45,923 bases of DNA, from assembly GCA_003478355.1 (NCBI GenBank), contig QUFC01000035.1, positions 1 to 45,923 on the forward strand. Direction: 5' to 3'. Numbering within the stretch: the stretch's first letter is position 1; the number at the start of each line of letters is the position of its first letter. The notes below the pieces were generated by a model that was not told the origin of the DNA, ran no database searches, and worked only from the letters and a program-made list of their open reading frames with translations. Made by a program: the position numbers and the translations under genes. Of the stretch, positions 17,166-24,155 are shown one piece after another. The stretch is from Lachnospiraceae bacterium AM48-27BH (GTDB lineage: Bacteria > Bacillota > Clostridia > Lachnospirales > Lachnospiraceae).

Positions 17166-17936
17166 ATGGCAAAAGTAAAAGAGACCGCTCAGGTAATCAG
17201 CCAGGAGCAGTTATCTGACGATATTTTCAGTATGTGGATCCACACAGAAGCCATTGCTTCCCAGGCTCATGCAGGCCAGTTTATCTCTGTATATTCGAAT
17301 GATGGCTCCAAGCTGCTCCCAAGACCGATCAGTATTTGTGAGATCGATAAAGAACAGGGCAGACTGCGGATCGTATACCGTACCGTAGGAGACGGAACCA
17401 AAGAGTTCTCCGGCTATCAGGCAGGTGATCCTATTGTGATCTTAGGACCTTTAGGCAATGGATTCCCGCAGCTTCCGGCTGAAAAAAGCGTATTTTTGAT
17501 CGGCGGAGGTATCGGTATCCCTCCAATGCTGGAATTGGCAAAAGAATTATCCTGTAAAAAGACAGCAGTTTTAGGTTATCGCGATGTATTATTCTTAAAT
17601 GAAGAGTTCGCTCCTTATGCCGATGTAGTGCTTGCCACAGAAGACGGCAGTGCTGGAACAAAGGGAAATGTATTAGATGCGATCCGTGAAAATGGTCTTC
17701 AGGCTGATGTGATCATGGCTTGTGGTCCGACACCGATGCTGCGTGCGATCAAGGCATATGCACAGGAGCATGGCATTGAGTGTTATCTGTCCCTGGAAGA
17801 GAAGATGGCCTGCGGTGTAGGAGCTTGTCTTGCCTGCGTATGCAAGTCCAAAGAAGTAGACGGGCATTCCCATGTTCATAATAAGCGGATCTGCAAAGAC
17901 GGTCCGGTATTTAAGGCTGAGGAGGTGGAACTGTAA
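17166..17936 (+). CDS. pyrK: Dihydroorotate dehydrogenase electron-transfer subunit
   Basis: PyrK carries FAD and a 2Fe-2S cluster and links NAD to the PyrD catalytic subunit in the type 1B enzyme. The 256-residue protein shows the flavin-binding LLPRPISICE, the NAD-binding GGGIGIPPMLELAKEL and the C-terminal cluster motif CGVGACLACVCK followed by a distant Cys (NKRICKDG). Its stop shares one base with the pyrD start (TAATG), implying translational coupling and equal subunit amounts. Confidence 0.95.
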   Translation: MAKVKETAQVISQEQLSDDIFSMWIHTEAIASQAHAGQFISVYSNDGSKLLPRPISICEIDKEQGRLRIVYRTVGDGTKEFSGYQAGDPIVILGPLGNGFPQLPAEKSVFLIGGGIGIPPMLELAKELSCKKTAVLGYRDVLFLNEEFAPYADVVLATEDGSAGTKGNVLDAIRENGLQADVIMACGPTPMLRAIKAYAQEHGIECYLSLEEKMACGVGACLACVCKSKEVDGHSHVHNKRICKDGPVFKAEEVEL

Positions 17937-18838
17937 TGAATACAAAAGTAAACATTGCCGGTGTTGAGTTTAAAAATCCGGTGACCACTGCCTCCGGAAC
18001 CTTTGGATCCGGTACAGAATACAGTGAATTTGTAGATCTGAGCCTGTTAGGTGCAGTAACCACCAAAGGAGTAGCAAACGTACCGTGGCCAGGGAATCCT
18101 ACACCTCGTATTGCAGAGACTTATGGAGGCATGATCAATGCCATCGGTCTGCAGAACCCGGGAATCGATGTGTTCGTAAACCGTGACATTCCATTTTTGA
18201 AGCAGTATGATACGAAAATTATCGTAAATGTCTGTGGAAAGACTACAGAAGATTATATTGATGTCGTTGAAAGACTTGGGGATCAGCCGGTAGACCTTCT
18301 GGAGATCAATATCTCCTGTCCAAATGTCAAAGAAGGCGGTATTGCCTTTGGACAGGACCCGAAGGCCGTGGAGGCGATCACCAGAGAAGTGAAGCGCCAT
18401 GCAAAACAGCCGATCATCATGAAGCTGAGTCCAAACGTAACCGATATTACAGTAATGGCGAAGGCAGCAGAGGCTGGTGGCGCTGATGCATTATCTTTGA
18501 TCAATACCTTAACCGGTATGAAGATCGACATCAACCGCAGGAGCTTTGCACTGGCTAATAAAACCGGCGGTATGTCCGGTCCTGCTGTAAAACCTGTGGC
18601 TGTCCGCATGGTATATCAGGTGGCTCAGGCTGTAAAGCTGCCGATCATTGGTATGGGTGGAATCATGACGGCAGAGGATGCGCTTGAGTTCATTCTTGCA
18701 GGTGCAACTGCAGTAGCTGTCGGAACTGCAAACTTCCATAATCCTTACGCAACCAAAGAGGTAGTAGAAGGAATTGAAGCTTATATGCGGAAGTATGGAA
18801 TCGAAGATATTAAGGAACTGATCGGGGCAGTGCGATAA
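17936..18838 (+). CDS. pyrD: Dihydroorotate dehydrogenase B catalytic subunit
   Basis: This FMN enzyme oxidises dihydroorotate to orotate. The 300-residue protein has AVTTKGVANVPWPGNPTPRI and NAIGLQNPG at the substrate site, the class 1 catalytic cysteine in INISCPNVKEGG, and the FMN phosphate loops GMGGIMTAEDALEF and GATAVAVGTANF. The pairing with PyrK confirms type 1B. No terminator is obvious in the short gap before the next promoter at 18867. Confidence 0.95.
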   Translation: MNTKVNIAGVEFKNPVTTASGTFGSGTEYSEFVDLSLLGAVTTKGVANVPWPGNPTPRIAETYGGMINAIGLQNPGIDVFVNRDIPFLKQYDTKIIVNVCGKTTEDYIDVVERLGDQPVDLLEINISCPNVKEGGIAFGQDPKAVEAITREVKRHAKQPIIMKLSPNVTDITVMAKAAEAGGADALSLINTLTGMKIDINRRSFALANKTGGMSGPAVKPVAVRMVYQVAQAVKLPIIGMGGIMTAEDALEFILAGATAVAVGTANFHNPYATKEVVEGIEAYMRKYGIEDIKELIGAVR

Positions 18839-18866
18839 TATTATTTCAATATCCCCCGTTTTCTGC

Positions 18867-18895
18867 TTGATAGAACAGGAAATGTGTGTTATAAT
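18867..18895 (+). promoter_or_regulatory. Promoter for the queuosine salvage operon
   Basis: TTGATA at 18867-18872 and TATAAT at 18890-18895 with a 17-base spacer. Transcription would start near 18902, ahead of a GTGTGA/TCACAC hairpin (18904-18925) and the preQ1 aptamer. Confidence 0.7.
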
Positions 18896-18925
18896 CCTAA
18901 TTTGTGTGATGTTTTCGTTTCACAC

Positions 18926-18962
18926 AACTGGTTCGAGAACCTCCCAGTATAAAAAACTAGGC
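18926..18962 (+). ncRNA. PreQ1-I riboswitch
   Basis: CTGG (18928-18931) pairs with CCAG (18944-18947) around a TTCGAGAACCTC loop and is followed by the A-rich tail TATAAAAAACTAGG. This arrangement (stem, C-rich loop, ATAAAAAACTA tail that docks as a pseudoknot) is characteristic of the very small preQ1 class I aptamer. The downstream genes act in queuosine salvage, as expected. Confidence 0.85.
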
Positions 18963-18971
18963 AGACAAGCA

Positions 18972-19012
18972 GAAAAACACGCTATGATACTTGATAGGGT
19001 GCTGTTTTTGTG
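18972..19012 (+). terminator. Regulated terminator of the preQ1 riboswitch
   Basis: AAAAACA plus CACGCTAT (18973-18985) can pair imperfectly with ATAGGGTG plus TGTTTTT (18994-19009), ending in a T-tract, just after the aptamer. It could stop transcription before queK when preQ1 is bound; the pairing has a mismatch and a bulge. Confidence 0.6.
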
Positions 19013-19102
19013 TGTTTATTTGAGGTCCTCAAGATAAACGGCAAAAGCAGCATCCTTTTTTGCTTTATAAGGAGCATGTATTTGCCAGAAACGAGGGCAA
19101 AG

Positions 19103-20142
19103 ATGCAAGAAGAAAAAGACGTAACAAACGTCAAGCGAAGGAATGTGATCATTGACTGTGATCCGGGAATTGATGACAGTCTGGCGATCATGCTGGCTCT
19201 ATCGCTGGAATCGATTTCCGTAAAGGGCATCACCATTGTCTGTGGAAATTCTCCGGTGGAGATGGGCTTTGGAAATGCCAAGAAAGTATTACATTTTCTT
19301 AAAAGATTGGATATTCCGGTTTATCAGGGAGAAAAAACGCCTTTAAAACGGGAATATGTCAATGCGCTGGATACCCATGGGGAAGACGGACTTGGAAAAA
19401 GCTTTCTTCCGGAAATTCCCGGGTATGAACAAAATGAGACTGCAGTGGAGTTTATGGGCCGGATCATCCGGGAATGTGCAGCAGCAGGAGAGCCGTGTTC
19501 CGTGATTGCTCTGGGACCTATGACGAATCTGGCAAGACTGATCCAGACAGACCGAGAAGCTTTTGACCAGATTCAGGAAATTATTTCTATGGGTGGTAAT
19601 TTTAAAAGTCATGGAAATTGTTCCCCGGTAGCGGAGTATAATTACTGGGTAGATCCTGATGCAGCTGCACTGGTGTATGAAACAGCAGCCCAGAAGCATT
19701 CTTTGATTTCCATGGTCGGTCTGGATGTCACCAGAAAGATTGTTTTACTCCAGATCTATTGGAATATATGAAACGGTTGAAACCGGAAATTGGCTCTTTT
19801 GTTCAGAAAATTACAAAATTTTATTTCGATTTTCACTGGGAATGGGAACATCTCATTGGGTGTGTGATCAACGATCCGCTGGCAGTGGCCTATTTTGCAG
19901 ACCGCAGCTTATGCAGTGGGATACAGGCATATACTGCAGTGGAAACAGGCGGGATTTCTATGGGACAGACCGTGGTGGACGCCATGGATTTCTACCGGAA
20001 AGAACCGAATGCAGTAATTCTGACTGAGGTGGATGTGTTAAAATTTTTTAAAATCTTTTATTCCAGCATTTTACAGATCCCAGAAGAGAAACTGGATCTG
20101 TTAGAAACATTGATTACCAGGGAGGACAAAAAACATGAATAA
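19103..20142 (+). pseudogene. queK: Queuosine nucleoside hydrolase QueK, disrupted by a one-base frameshift
   Basis: The protein belongs to the inosine/uridine-preferring nucleoside hydrolase family: VIIDCDPGIDDSLAIMLAL (calcium-binding Asp cluster), VIALGPMTNLARL, EIISMGGNF and EYNYWVDPDAA. Next to a preQ1 riboswitch, QueT and a QueL-like enzyme it fits QueK, which frees queuine from queuosine. The frame breaks at 19745-19750 (TTA CTC C): adding one A after 19747 restores VLTPDLLEYMKR and a good C-terminal half (INDPLAVAYFADR) to the stop at 20140-20142. The break is not at a standard -1 slippery heptamer. The start is ATG 19103 (GAGGG five bases upstream); TTG 19082, behind AAGGAG, is an alternative. 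The restored 3' end overlaps queT by eight bases. Confidence 0.8.
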
Positions 20143-20725
20143 GAAAATGACAACTTTACGGCTTTGTATGATCGCTATGGCAGTCTGCATCAATGTAGCT
20201 GGAGGCCAGCTGGCATTGATGTTACGGCTTCCTATTTATTTAGATAGTATCGGAACCATTCTGATCGGCGCATGGATGGGCCCATTTTATGGGATGCTCC
20301 CAAACATGATCAGTGGAGTCCTTATGGGATTTACAACAGATATTTATTCTCTGTACTTTGCACCGGTCGGCATGATCACTGGATTCATGGCAGGAATCGC
20401 TGCAAAGCAGATGCATGGACTGGTGTTTGAGAAACAGGTGAAAAAGCTCCAGATCATCGCAGGAGCTCTTTTTATCACCATTCCTGGAACGATGGTCAGT
20501 TCCGTGATTAACGCAGTTTTATTTGGCGGTGTAACTTCCTCTGGCTCCAGCATTCTGGTACAGATTTTATCCAGAACACCGCTTGGCTTGACAGGAAGTA
20601 TTTTCGCTGTTCAGATTTTTACCGATTACTTAGACAGAGTTATTTCCCTTGCCCTGGTAGTCATGGTGCTGCAGATGCTGCCATTCAGCATGAAAACTGC
20701 ATTCCAGAAAGCAGAAAGAAAATAG
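20135..20725 (+). CDS. queT: QueT-type ECF transporter S component (queuosine precursor uptake)
   Basis: This 196-residue membrane protein has about six hydrophobic segments with the ECF S-component features MLRLPIYLDSIGTILIGAWMGPFYGMLPNM split over the first 60 residues. It resembles QueT-family proteins that import queuine or other queuosine bases with shared ECF energising subunits. Its specificity is supported by context: a preQ1 riboswitch upstream and queK and queL around it. The start overlaps the restored 3' end of queK by eight bases, so loss of queK translation could lower its own translation. Confidence 0.8.
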   Translation: MNKKMTTLRLCMIAMAVCINVAGGQLALMLRLPIYLDSIGTILIGAWMGPFYGMLPNMISGVLMGFTTDIYSLYFAPVGMITGFMAGIAAKQMHGLVFEKQVKKLQIIAGALFITIPGTMVSSVINAVLFGGVTSSGSSILVQILSRTPLGLTGSIFAVQIFTDYLDRVISLALVVMVLQMLPFSMKTAFQKAERK

Positions 20726-20786
20726 GAGCAACAAAGGTGCGTTGATCTGCTGAACATTTACAAAAGTAGATAGGAGAGGAGTATAC

Positions 20787-21485
20787 ATGGGAATTCCTAC
20801 CGAGCGGTATAGTAAGATCACAGACAAAAATCAGCGGGAGATCTGCCTGTTAAAGGCATTTCCCTGTGCCTGGGGCAAATGCGCATTTTGTGACTATATC
20901 GAAGACAACAGCCGGGATGAAGCCGGAATGATTGCATTAAATAACCAGGTATTAAACCTGGTAACGGGAGAATACGGGGTACTGGAAGTAATCAATTCCG
21001 GAAGCTGCTTTGAACTTCCAAAAGAGACTTTAAATCAGATTGAACAGGTAATTCGTGAAAAAAATATCAATAAATTGTTTTTCGAGGCTCATTGGATCTA
21101 TAAGAACCGGCTGGCAGAGATGCGGAAGCGTATGCCAGTACCGATCGTATTTAAGATTGGCGTCGAGACCTTCGACCATGATTTTCGTGAAAGTTTCCTG
21201 AACAAACATGCCGATTTCAAAAATCCGGAAGAGGTTGCCCGGTATTTTGATTCTCCATGCCTGATGGTTGGCATTCAGGGACAAACAAAAGAAATGATTT
21301 CAAGAGATATTGAGTATCTGAAGAAATATTTCAAATTGGGAACAGTCAACGTCTATAATAATAATACGACGAAGATCCGCAGGGATGAGGAATTGGTGAA
21401 ATGGTTTATGAAAGAATACCAGTGGCTGCTGGATGATCCATCGGTTGAAGTTCTCTATGAGATTACAGATTTTGGCGTAGGCTGA
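20787..21485 (+). CDS. queL: Radical SAM queuine lyase (QueL-like)
   Basis: This 232-residue protein has an N-terminal cysteine cluster, CAWGKCAFCDY (about residues 27-37), spaced CX4CX2C instead of the usual CX3CX2C of radical SAM enzymes, then INSGSCFELP, FFEAHWIYKN and VFKIGVETFD, which fit the TIM-barrel strands. A radical SAM subgroup in gut clostridia converts queuine to preQ1, letting bacteria reuse the base; the size, cluster and gene neighbourhood (preQ1 riboswitch, nucleoside hydrolase, QueT) match that enzyme. AGGAGAGGAG precedes the ATG. It is the last gene of the operon, ending at the hairpin at 21553-21603. Confidence 0.8.
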   Translation: MGIPTERYSKITDKNQREICLLKAFPCAWGKCAFCDYIEDNSRDEAGMIALNNQVLNLVTGEYGVLEVINSGSCFELPKETLNQIEQVIREKNINKLFFEAHWIYKNRLAEMRKRMPVPIVFKIGVETFDHDFRESFLNKHADFKNPEEVARYFDSPCLMVGIQGQTKEMISRDIEYLKKYFKLGTVNVYNNNTTKIRRDEELVKWFMKEYQWLLDDPSVEVLYEITDFGVG

Positions 21486-21503
21486 CCAAAAGCAGAGATG
21501 CCG

Positions 21504-21541
21504 CAAACTATTCGCAAAAGCATAGTTTAACGAATAGTTTG
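21504..21541. repeat. Inverted repeat of 11 bases downstream of queL
   Basis: CAAACTATTCG (21504-21514) and CGAATAGTTTG (21531-21541) are perfect inverted copies. The inner ATAGTTT (21522-21528) gives a third half-copy. It precedes the terminator and could be a transcript-end hairpin or a protein-binding site. Confidence 0.6.
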
Positions 21542-21552
21542 AGAATAATAGA

Positions 21553-21603
21553 AATAATGGTGCTTAGTTCACGGTTAAATGGCTAAACACCATTATTTTA
21601 TTT
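21553..21603 (+). terminator. Terminator of the queuosine salvage operon
   Basis: AATAATGGTG (21553-21562) pairs with CACCATTATT (21588-21597), with a partly paired inner loop, then TTATTTTG. Confidence 0.7.
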
Positions 21604-21640
21604 TGTACCTGCGGTCATCGCTCGCTACTTTTCATTACCA

Positions 21641-21952
21641 TTACATCTGCAATGCTGCGGCTTCTTCGGATGCCGCAGATGGAAACGGGATAACATTTTT
21701 CGGAAGATGCTGCTCCGCTTCCCAAAGTGTCAATTTCTGCTGCATATTCATCCAGCTTTCTGGAGATGTATGCGTTGCTGTTGCGATGCGAATTGCCATC
21801 TCAGGGCTCAGCATTGCCTTCTCATTTACGAATTCTGATAATGCTTTCCGGCTGACCCCAAGCATTTTAGCTGCATCGGTTATGGTAAGATTGAGTGGTT
21901 TTATTACATCCTCTAAAAGAACAACTCCAGGATGTGTTGGTCTTCTTTTCAT
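21641..21952 (-). CDS. higA: HigA family antitoxin (XRE-type DNA-binding protein)
   Basis: This 103-residue protein opens MKRRPTHPGVVLLEDVIKPLNLTI, the characteristic HigA start, followed by a helix-turn-helix (TDAAKMLGVSRKALSEFVNEKAMLSPEMAIRI). It neutralises HigB and represses the higBA promoter. The start at 21952 is preceded by AGGAGGG at a six-base gap, a strong ribosome binding site. In-frame codons further upstream lie inside higB and are rejected. Gene order toxin-antitoxin (higB first) is typical for this family. It ends in a short Ala-rich tail (SAASEEAAALQM). Confidence 0.93.
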   Translation of the reverse strand: MKRRPTHPGVVLLEDVIKPLNLTITDAAKMLGVSRKALSEFVNEKAMLSPEMAIRIATATHTSPESWMNMQQKLTLWEAEQHLPKNVIPFPSAASEEAAALQM

Positions 21953-21962
21953 TCTATCCCTC

Positions 21963-22232
21963 CTAATGATAATCCACAAGATGAGCATCCTGTCCTTCAA
22001 AATAGAAAGTCAACCGCCAGTTTCCATTAACAGTAACGGCCCACATATCCTGTTTATCTCCTTTCAGTGGATGTAACCGGTATCCAGGTAAATTCATATC
22101 TTGCGGGCTGGTACTTGCATCAAGACGATCAAGCATTCTACCTAATTTTGGCGCATGCTCTGGTTGGATTCCTTTCTTGGAACCGCTTTCATAAAATTCC
22201 TTTAGTCCTTTGTGTGCAAATGATTTTATCAT
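21963..22232 (-). CDS. higB: HigB family mRNA-interferase toxin (RelE-like)
   Basis: This 89-residue protein begins MIKSFAHKGLKEFYESGSKKGIQPEHA and ends with GNWRLTFYFEGQDAHLVDYH, both signatures of the HigB/plasmid maintenance killer family, which cleaves mRNA on ribosomes. The start at 22232 is chosen on family similarity. It lies only six bases after a consensus -10 box, leaving no room for a ribosome binding site, so the message may be leaderless. A 14-codon N-terminal extension starting at 22274 would overlap the promoter and is unlikely. Ten bases separate it from higA. Confidence 0.9.
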   Translation of the reverse strand: MIKSFAHKGLKEFYESGSKKGIQPEHAPKLGRMLDRLDASTSPQDMNLPGYRLHPLKGDKQDMWAVTVNGNWRLTFYFEGQDAHLVDYH

Positions 22233-22238
22233 ATTTAT

Positions 22239-22267
22239 ATTATATCGTGTAACGTATCGGGTGTCAA
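22239..22267 (-). promoter_or_regulatory. Consensus promoter of higBA
   Basis: On the - strand, TTGACA (22267-22262) and TATAAT (22244-22239) are perfect consensus hexamers with a 17-base spacer. The spacer contains a small CGTtacACG symmetry, possibly a HigA contact. The -35 box overlaps the stop codon of the upstream decayed gene. Confidence 0.85.
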
Positions 22268-22876
22268 TACGCATTCTCCAGATCCTCTACCTGATCCGGC
22301 CATACATGCCTGGTGTAATCCCACCAGGCGTCACCGATCTGTCCATCCGCTCCTAGATTCCCCGCGTCCCAGATCTTATTATCATCCAGAACCTTTGCCT
22401 CATCATGTTCCGTCCGTTCGCTGGCAAGCCCGGCATCGGCGTTTTGGTAATATCCATAATCCGAATAATATTCATACGTCACCTTTTCCGGTGCCTCCGG
22501 CGCGCCGTCCGTGGATTCTCCGGAACCGGAAGCCTCTCCGCCAGGTCCGGAATTCTCTCCGGAATCCCCTTCCTCCTTCTCCTTCTTCTTTTCCTCTTCC
22601 CGGATGAAGTGCAGGGAGCGGTACTCCGGCATTCCAAGGTTTAAGTCACCGTAGGCAACATCCTCGGTATGGTCTTGGAGTCCTTTTCCTTGTTGTTGTA
22701 AAAGGAAAGGATTCCGATAACAGGGTCTGGGTCTCTTTGTCCCAGATGGCAAACAGGGTCGGGGTGACGTTCTTTTCAATCTTGCCCTCCAGCGTGTAGG
22801 TGTTATAAAAGACCGTACCGCCCAGTTTTATTCTATCCACAACATAATTATAGCATATGAAAACCCATAGATTCAA
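22264..22876 (-). pseudogene. Decayed gene, unrecognised, with a Glu/Gly/Ser-rich linker
   Basis: Two overlapping fragments in different frames look like one broken gene. The 5' part (from about 22840) reads VDRIKLGGTVFYNTYTLEGK and on to WDKETQTLLSES; the 3' part reads EDVAYGDLNLGMPEYRSLHF, a low-complexity linker (REEEKKKEKEEGDSGENSG, then GEASGSGESTDGAPEAPEK) and an acidic, aromatic tail ending WWDYTRHVWPDQVEDLENAY. At least one, probably two, frameshifts lie around 22660-22710. A TTGAAT-18-TATAAT promoter (22876-22847) overlaps its start. I do not recognise the family. The linker suggests a surface or mobile-element protein, but that is a guess. Confidence 0.45.
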
Positions 22877-23012
22877 TATACAATCACGTTGGAACTGCCA
22901 ACCACCGCTCCCGGTTTCATCTCATAGCTACCCTTCTCATCCTATATAGACAATCAGAGCGTGAAATGACAACCCAATTGCTTCTGCTACGATGCGTTAG
23001 TTCGGCTTATTA

Positions 23013-23147
23013 ATGGCAAATCTTGAAATGCTGTCGATAGGTCTTATCAATGATATGTATGTAGAGAGCAGAACCGATGACTGCAAATATGCGGAACTTG
23101 CCACACAGGAGAACTTTTCAAGATTCTATGAAACATATTTCGCTTGA
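23013..23147 (+). pseudogene. Possible remnant of a phage tail-assembly protein
   Basis: A 44-codon frame reads MANLEMLSIGLINDMYVESR and then TDDCKYAELATQENFSRF. The pattern 'L-x-x-G-x-x-x-D-M-x-x-E-x-x-x-D-x-x-x-Y-x-x-x-A-T-Q-E-x-F' resembles the C-terminal end of short tail-assembly chaperone proteins of Firmicutes phages. A stop codon at 22998-23000 closes the frame upstream and no ribosome binding site precedes the ATG, so this is most likely a fragment. The rest of 22877-23012 holds no gene I can support, only a possible - strand tail (KPGAVVGSSNVIVY then stop at 22880). Confidence 0.35.
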
Positions 23148-23172
23148 CAGAGCTGCACAACACCATTATAAT
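23144..23172 (+). promoter_or_regulatory. Consensus promoter of the ribbon-helix-helix gene
   Basis: TTGACA (23144-23149) and TATAAT (23167-23172), perfect hexamers with a 17-base spacer, 52 bases before the ATG. Confidence 0.85.
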
Positions 23173-23195
23173 ACCAACAGAGTTGCACAATACCA
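23146..23195 (+). repeat. Two tandem 20-base repeats, operator-like, over the promoter
   Basis: GACAGAGCTGCACAACACCA (23146-23165) and AACAGAGTTGCACAATACCA (23176-23195) match at 17 of 20 positions and are exactly 30 bases (about three helical turns) apart. The first fills the -35/-10 spacer and the second covers the start of transcription. This is the layout expected for cooperative autorepression by a ribbon-helix-helix protein. Confidence 0.65.
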
Positions 23196-23223
23196 CTGCG
23201 AATACATAATGGAGGTCTTCACT

Positions 23224-23646
23224 ATGGCACAAAGAATAAACCTTTCAATTGATGATGAATTGTTTAAATCATTACAAAAAGATGCAACTACAAATGGCTG
23301 CACAGTAAATGTTTATCTTATTACAATACTAGAAAAGTTATACAAGCAGAACCCATTTGATTATCAGGCTGCATTATCTACATTAGAGACAGAAGCAAAG
23401 AATCAAGCAATCGGTGTTGATTTTACACTTGTAGATTTGCCATCTTTTCATGATATATCTGTTGCTCAAGCAGAAAACGCGAACATCAGACCATCTATTG
23501 TGCGGGCTAGACTTGGTAAAATGTTCAATGTACGTGTAAGAGAAGGTAAGGTAGGAGATGTAATCAGAAGCACTGATAGTAAAGGAACTTTGAAGTTTTC
23601 CTCAAGATCGGCGGTCTATAGAAGGGAGTCTATGAATAATGAATAA
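23224..23646 (+). CDS. Ribbon-helix-helix-like protein with a conserved C-terminal domain (possibly DUF1413)
   Basis: This 140-residue protein starts MAQRINLSIDDELFKSLQKD, a beta strand and helix arrangement typical of ribbon-helix-helix DNA-binding domains. A linker follows, then a C-terminal block IRPSIVRARLGKMFNVRVREGKVGDV and a final SRSAVYRR that resembles DUF1413-type proteins. The start at 23224 has GGAGG eight bases upstream; earlier in-frame codons overlap the promoter. AT-rich codon use and position between fragments of mobile elements suggest horizontal transfer. It could be an orphan antitoxin, as no toxin gene adjoins. Self-regulation is suggested by the repeats in its promoter. 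Confidence 0.6.
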   Translation: MAQRINLSIDDELFKSLQKDATTNGCTVNVYLITILEKLYKQNPFDYQAALSTLETEAKNQAIGVDFTLVDLPSFHDISVAQAENANIRPSIVRARLGKMFNVRVREGKVGDVIRSTDSKGTLKFSSRSAVYRRESMNNE

Positions 23647-23725
23647 AAAAACAGTACTTCATTCTATATCGAGCGAGAAGCCCCCCACTTCAAGTACTAG
23701 CTAAGTGGGGGAGCATGTCACCCTT
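23640..23725 (+). mobile_element. Right-end remnant of an IS200/IS605-type element
   Basis: CCCCCACTT (23682-23690) pairs perfectly with AAGTGGGGG (23703-23711), a subterminal hairpin like those at the ends of IS605-group elements. The frame across it reads SFYIEREAPHFKY and stops at TAG, resembling the C-terminal tails of TnpB proteins (REAPxF). The rest of tnpB is absent, leaving only the 3' end and hairpin. The hairpin may equally be part of the tail of an old omega-RNA. Confidence 0.5.
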
Positions 23726-24105
23726 TTACAAAATCTCCGTATCCTGTTCCATCGTTCCACCTTTCCTATATAGACACAGGGCAGGTAAACTTACGCTTAC
23801 CCGCCCCAAATTGGAGTTACTCATCATGCGATTTAGGTACTGCTCAATGCCCTCAGTATCCCCGTTTTCAAAGGCTTTCCAGAAAGCCGTCAGACGTTCC
23901 GTATTACTGAAAATTGATTTTTTAAACCATTCATTGATCTGAAGGCGAAAAACCTCGCCCACTTCTCGATTTGGAATGACCAGGCGATACACGCCGCCTT
24001 CAGCCTTTCCAATCTGCGTCAGATATCCTGTTGTAAAAAGTACGCTCCAAAGGTTTTCAATGCTTTGATCAATTTCCTCATATAAAGCCCATCGAAAAGA
24101 GATTT
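23726..24105 (-). pseudogene. Fragment of an AAA-ATPase-like/PD-(D/E)XK nuclease protein
   Basis: The - strand frame reads SFRWALYEEIDQSIENLWSV, LFTTGYLTQIGKAEGGVYRL and VIPNREVGEVFRLQINEWFK, then a block LTAFWKAFENGDTEGIEQYL. This order is characteristic of the C-terminal half of the large, highly multiplied AAA-ATPase-like proteins with a C-terminal PD-(D/E)XK nuclease-like domain found in gut Bacteroides and clostridia. The N-terminal ATPase part is missing, and after NRMMSNS the sequence departs from the family, ending near a GGGCaGGTAA/TTACCcGCCC hairpin at 23779-23806. A truncated remnant. Confidence 0.55.
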
Positions 24106-24155
24106 TTCCATAAACAAAACTCCTTCTCGATCTCTTATATTCTCTAAAAGTTTAC

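Noticed and set aside
19742..19750. Programmed -1 frameshifting in queK
   Set aside because: The site does not fit the X-XXY-YYZ slippery pattern in the reading frame, and no strong downstream pseudoknot is evident.
22395..22644. + strand frames over the decayed gene
   Set aside because: Arg/Pro-rich translations are antisense to the Glu/Gly/Ser-rich linker, with no start signals.
23646..23725. CRISPR repeat or factor-independent terminator for the RHH gene
   Set aside because: There is only one hairpin, with no repeat array and no T-run; the REAPHF-stop coding tail fits an IS605 right end better.
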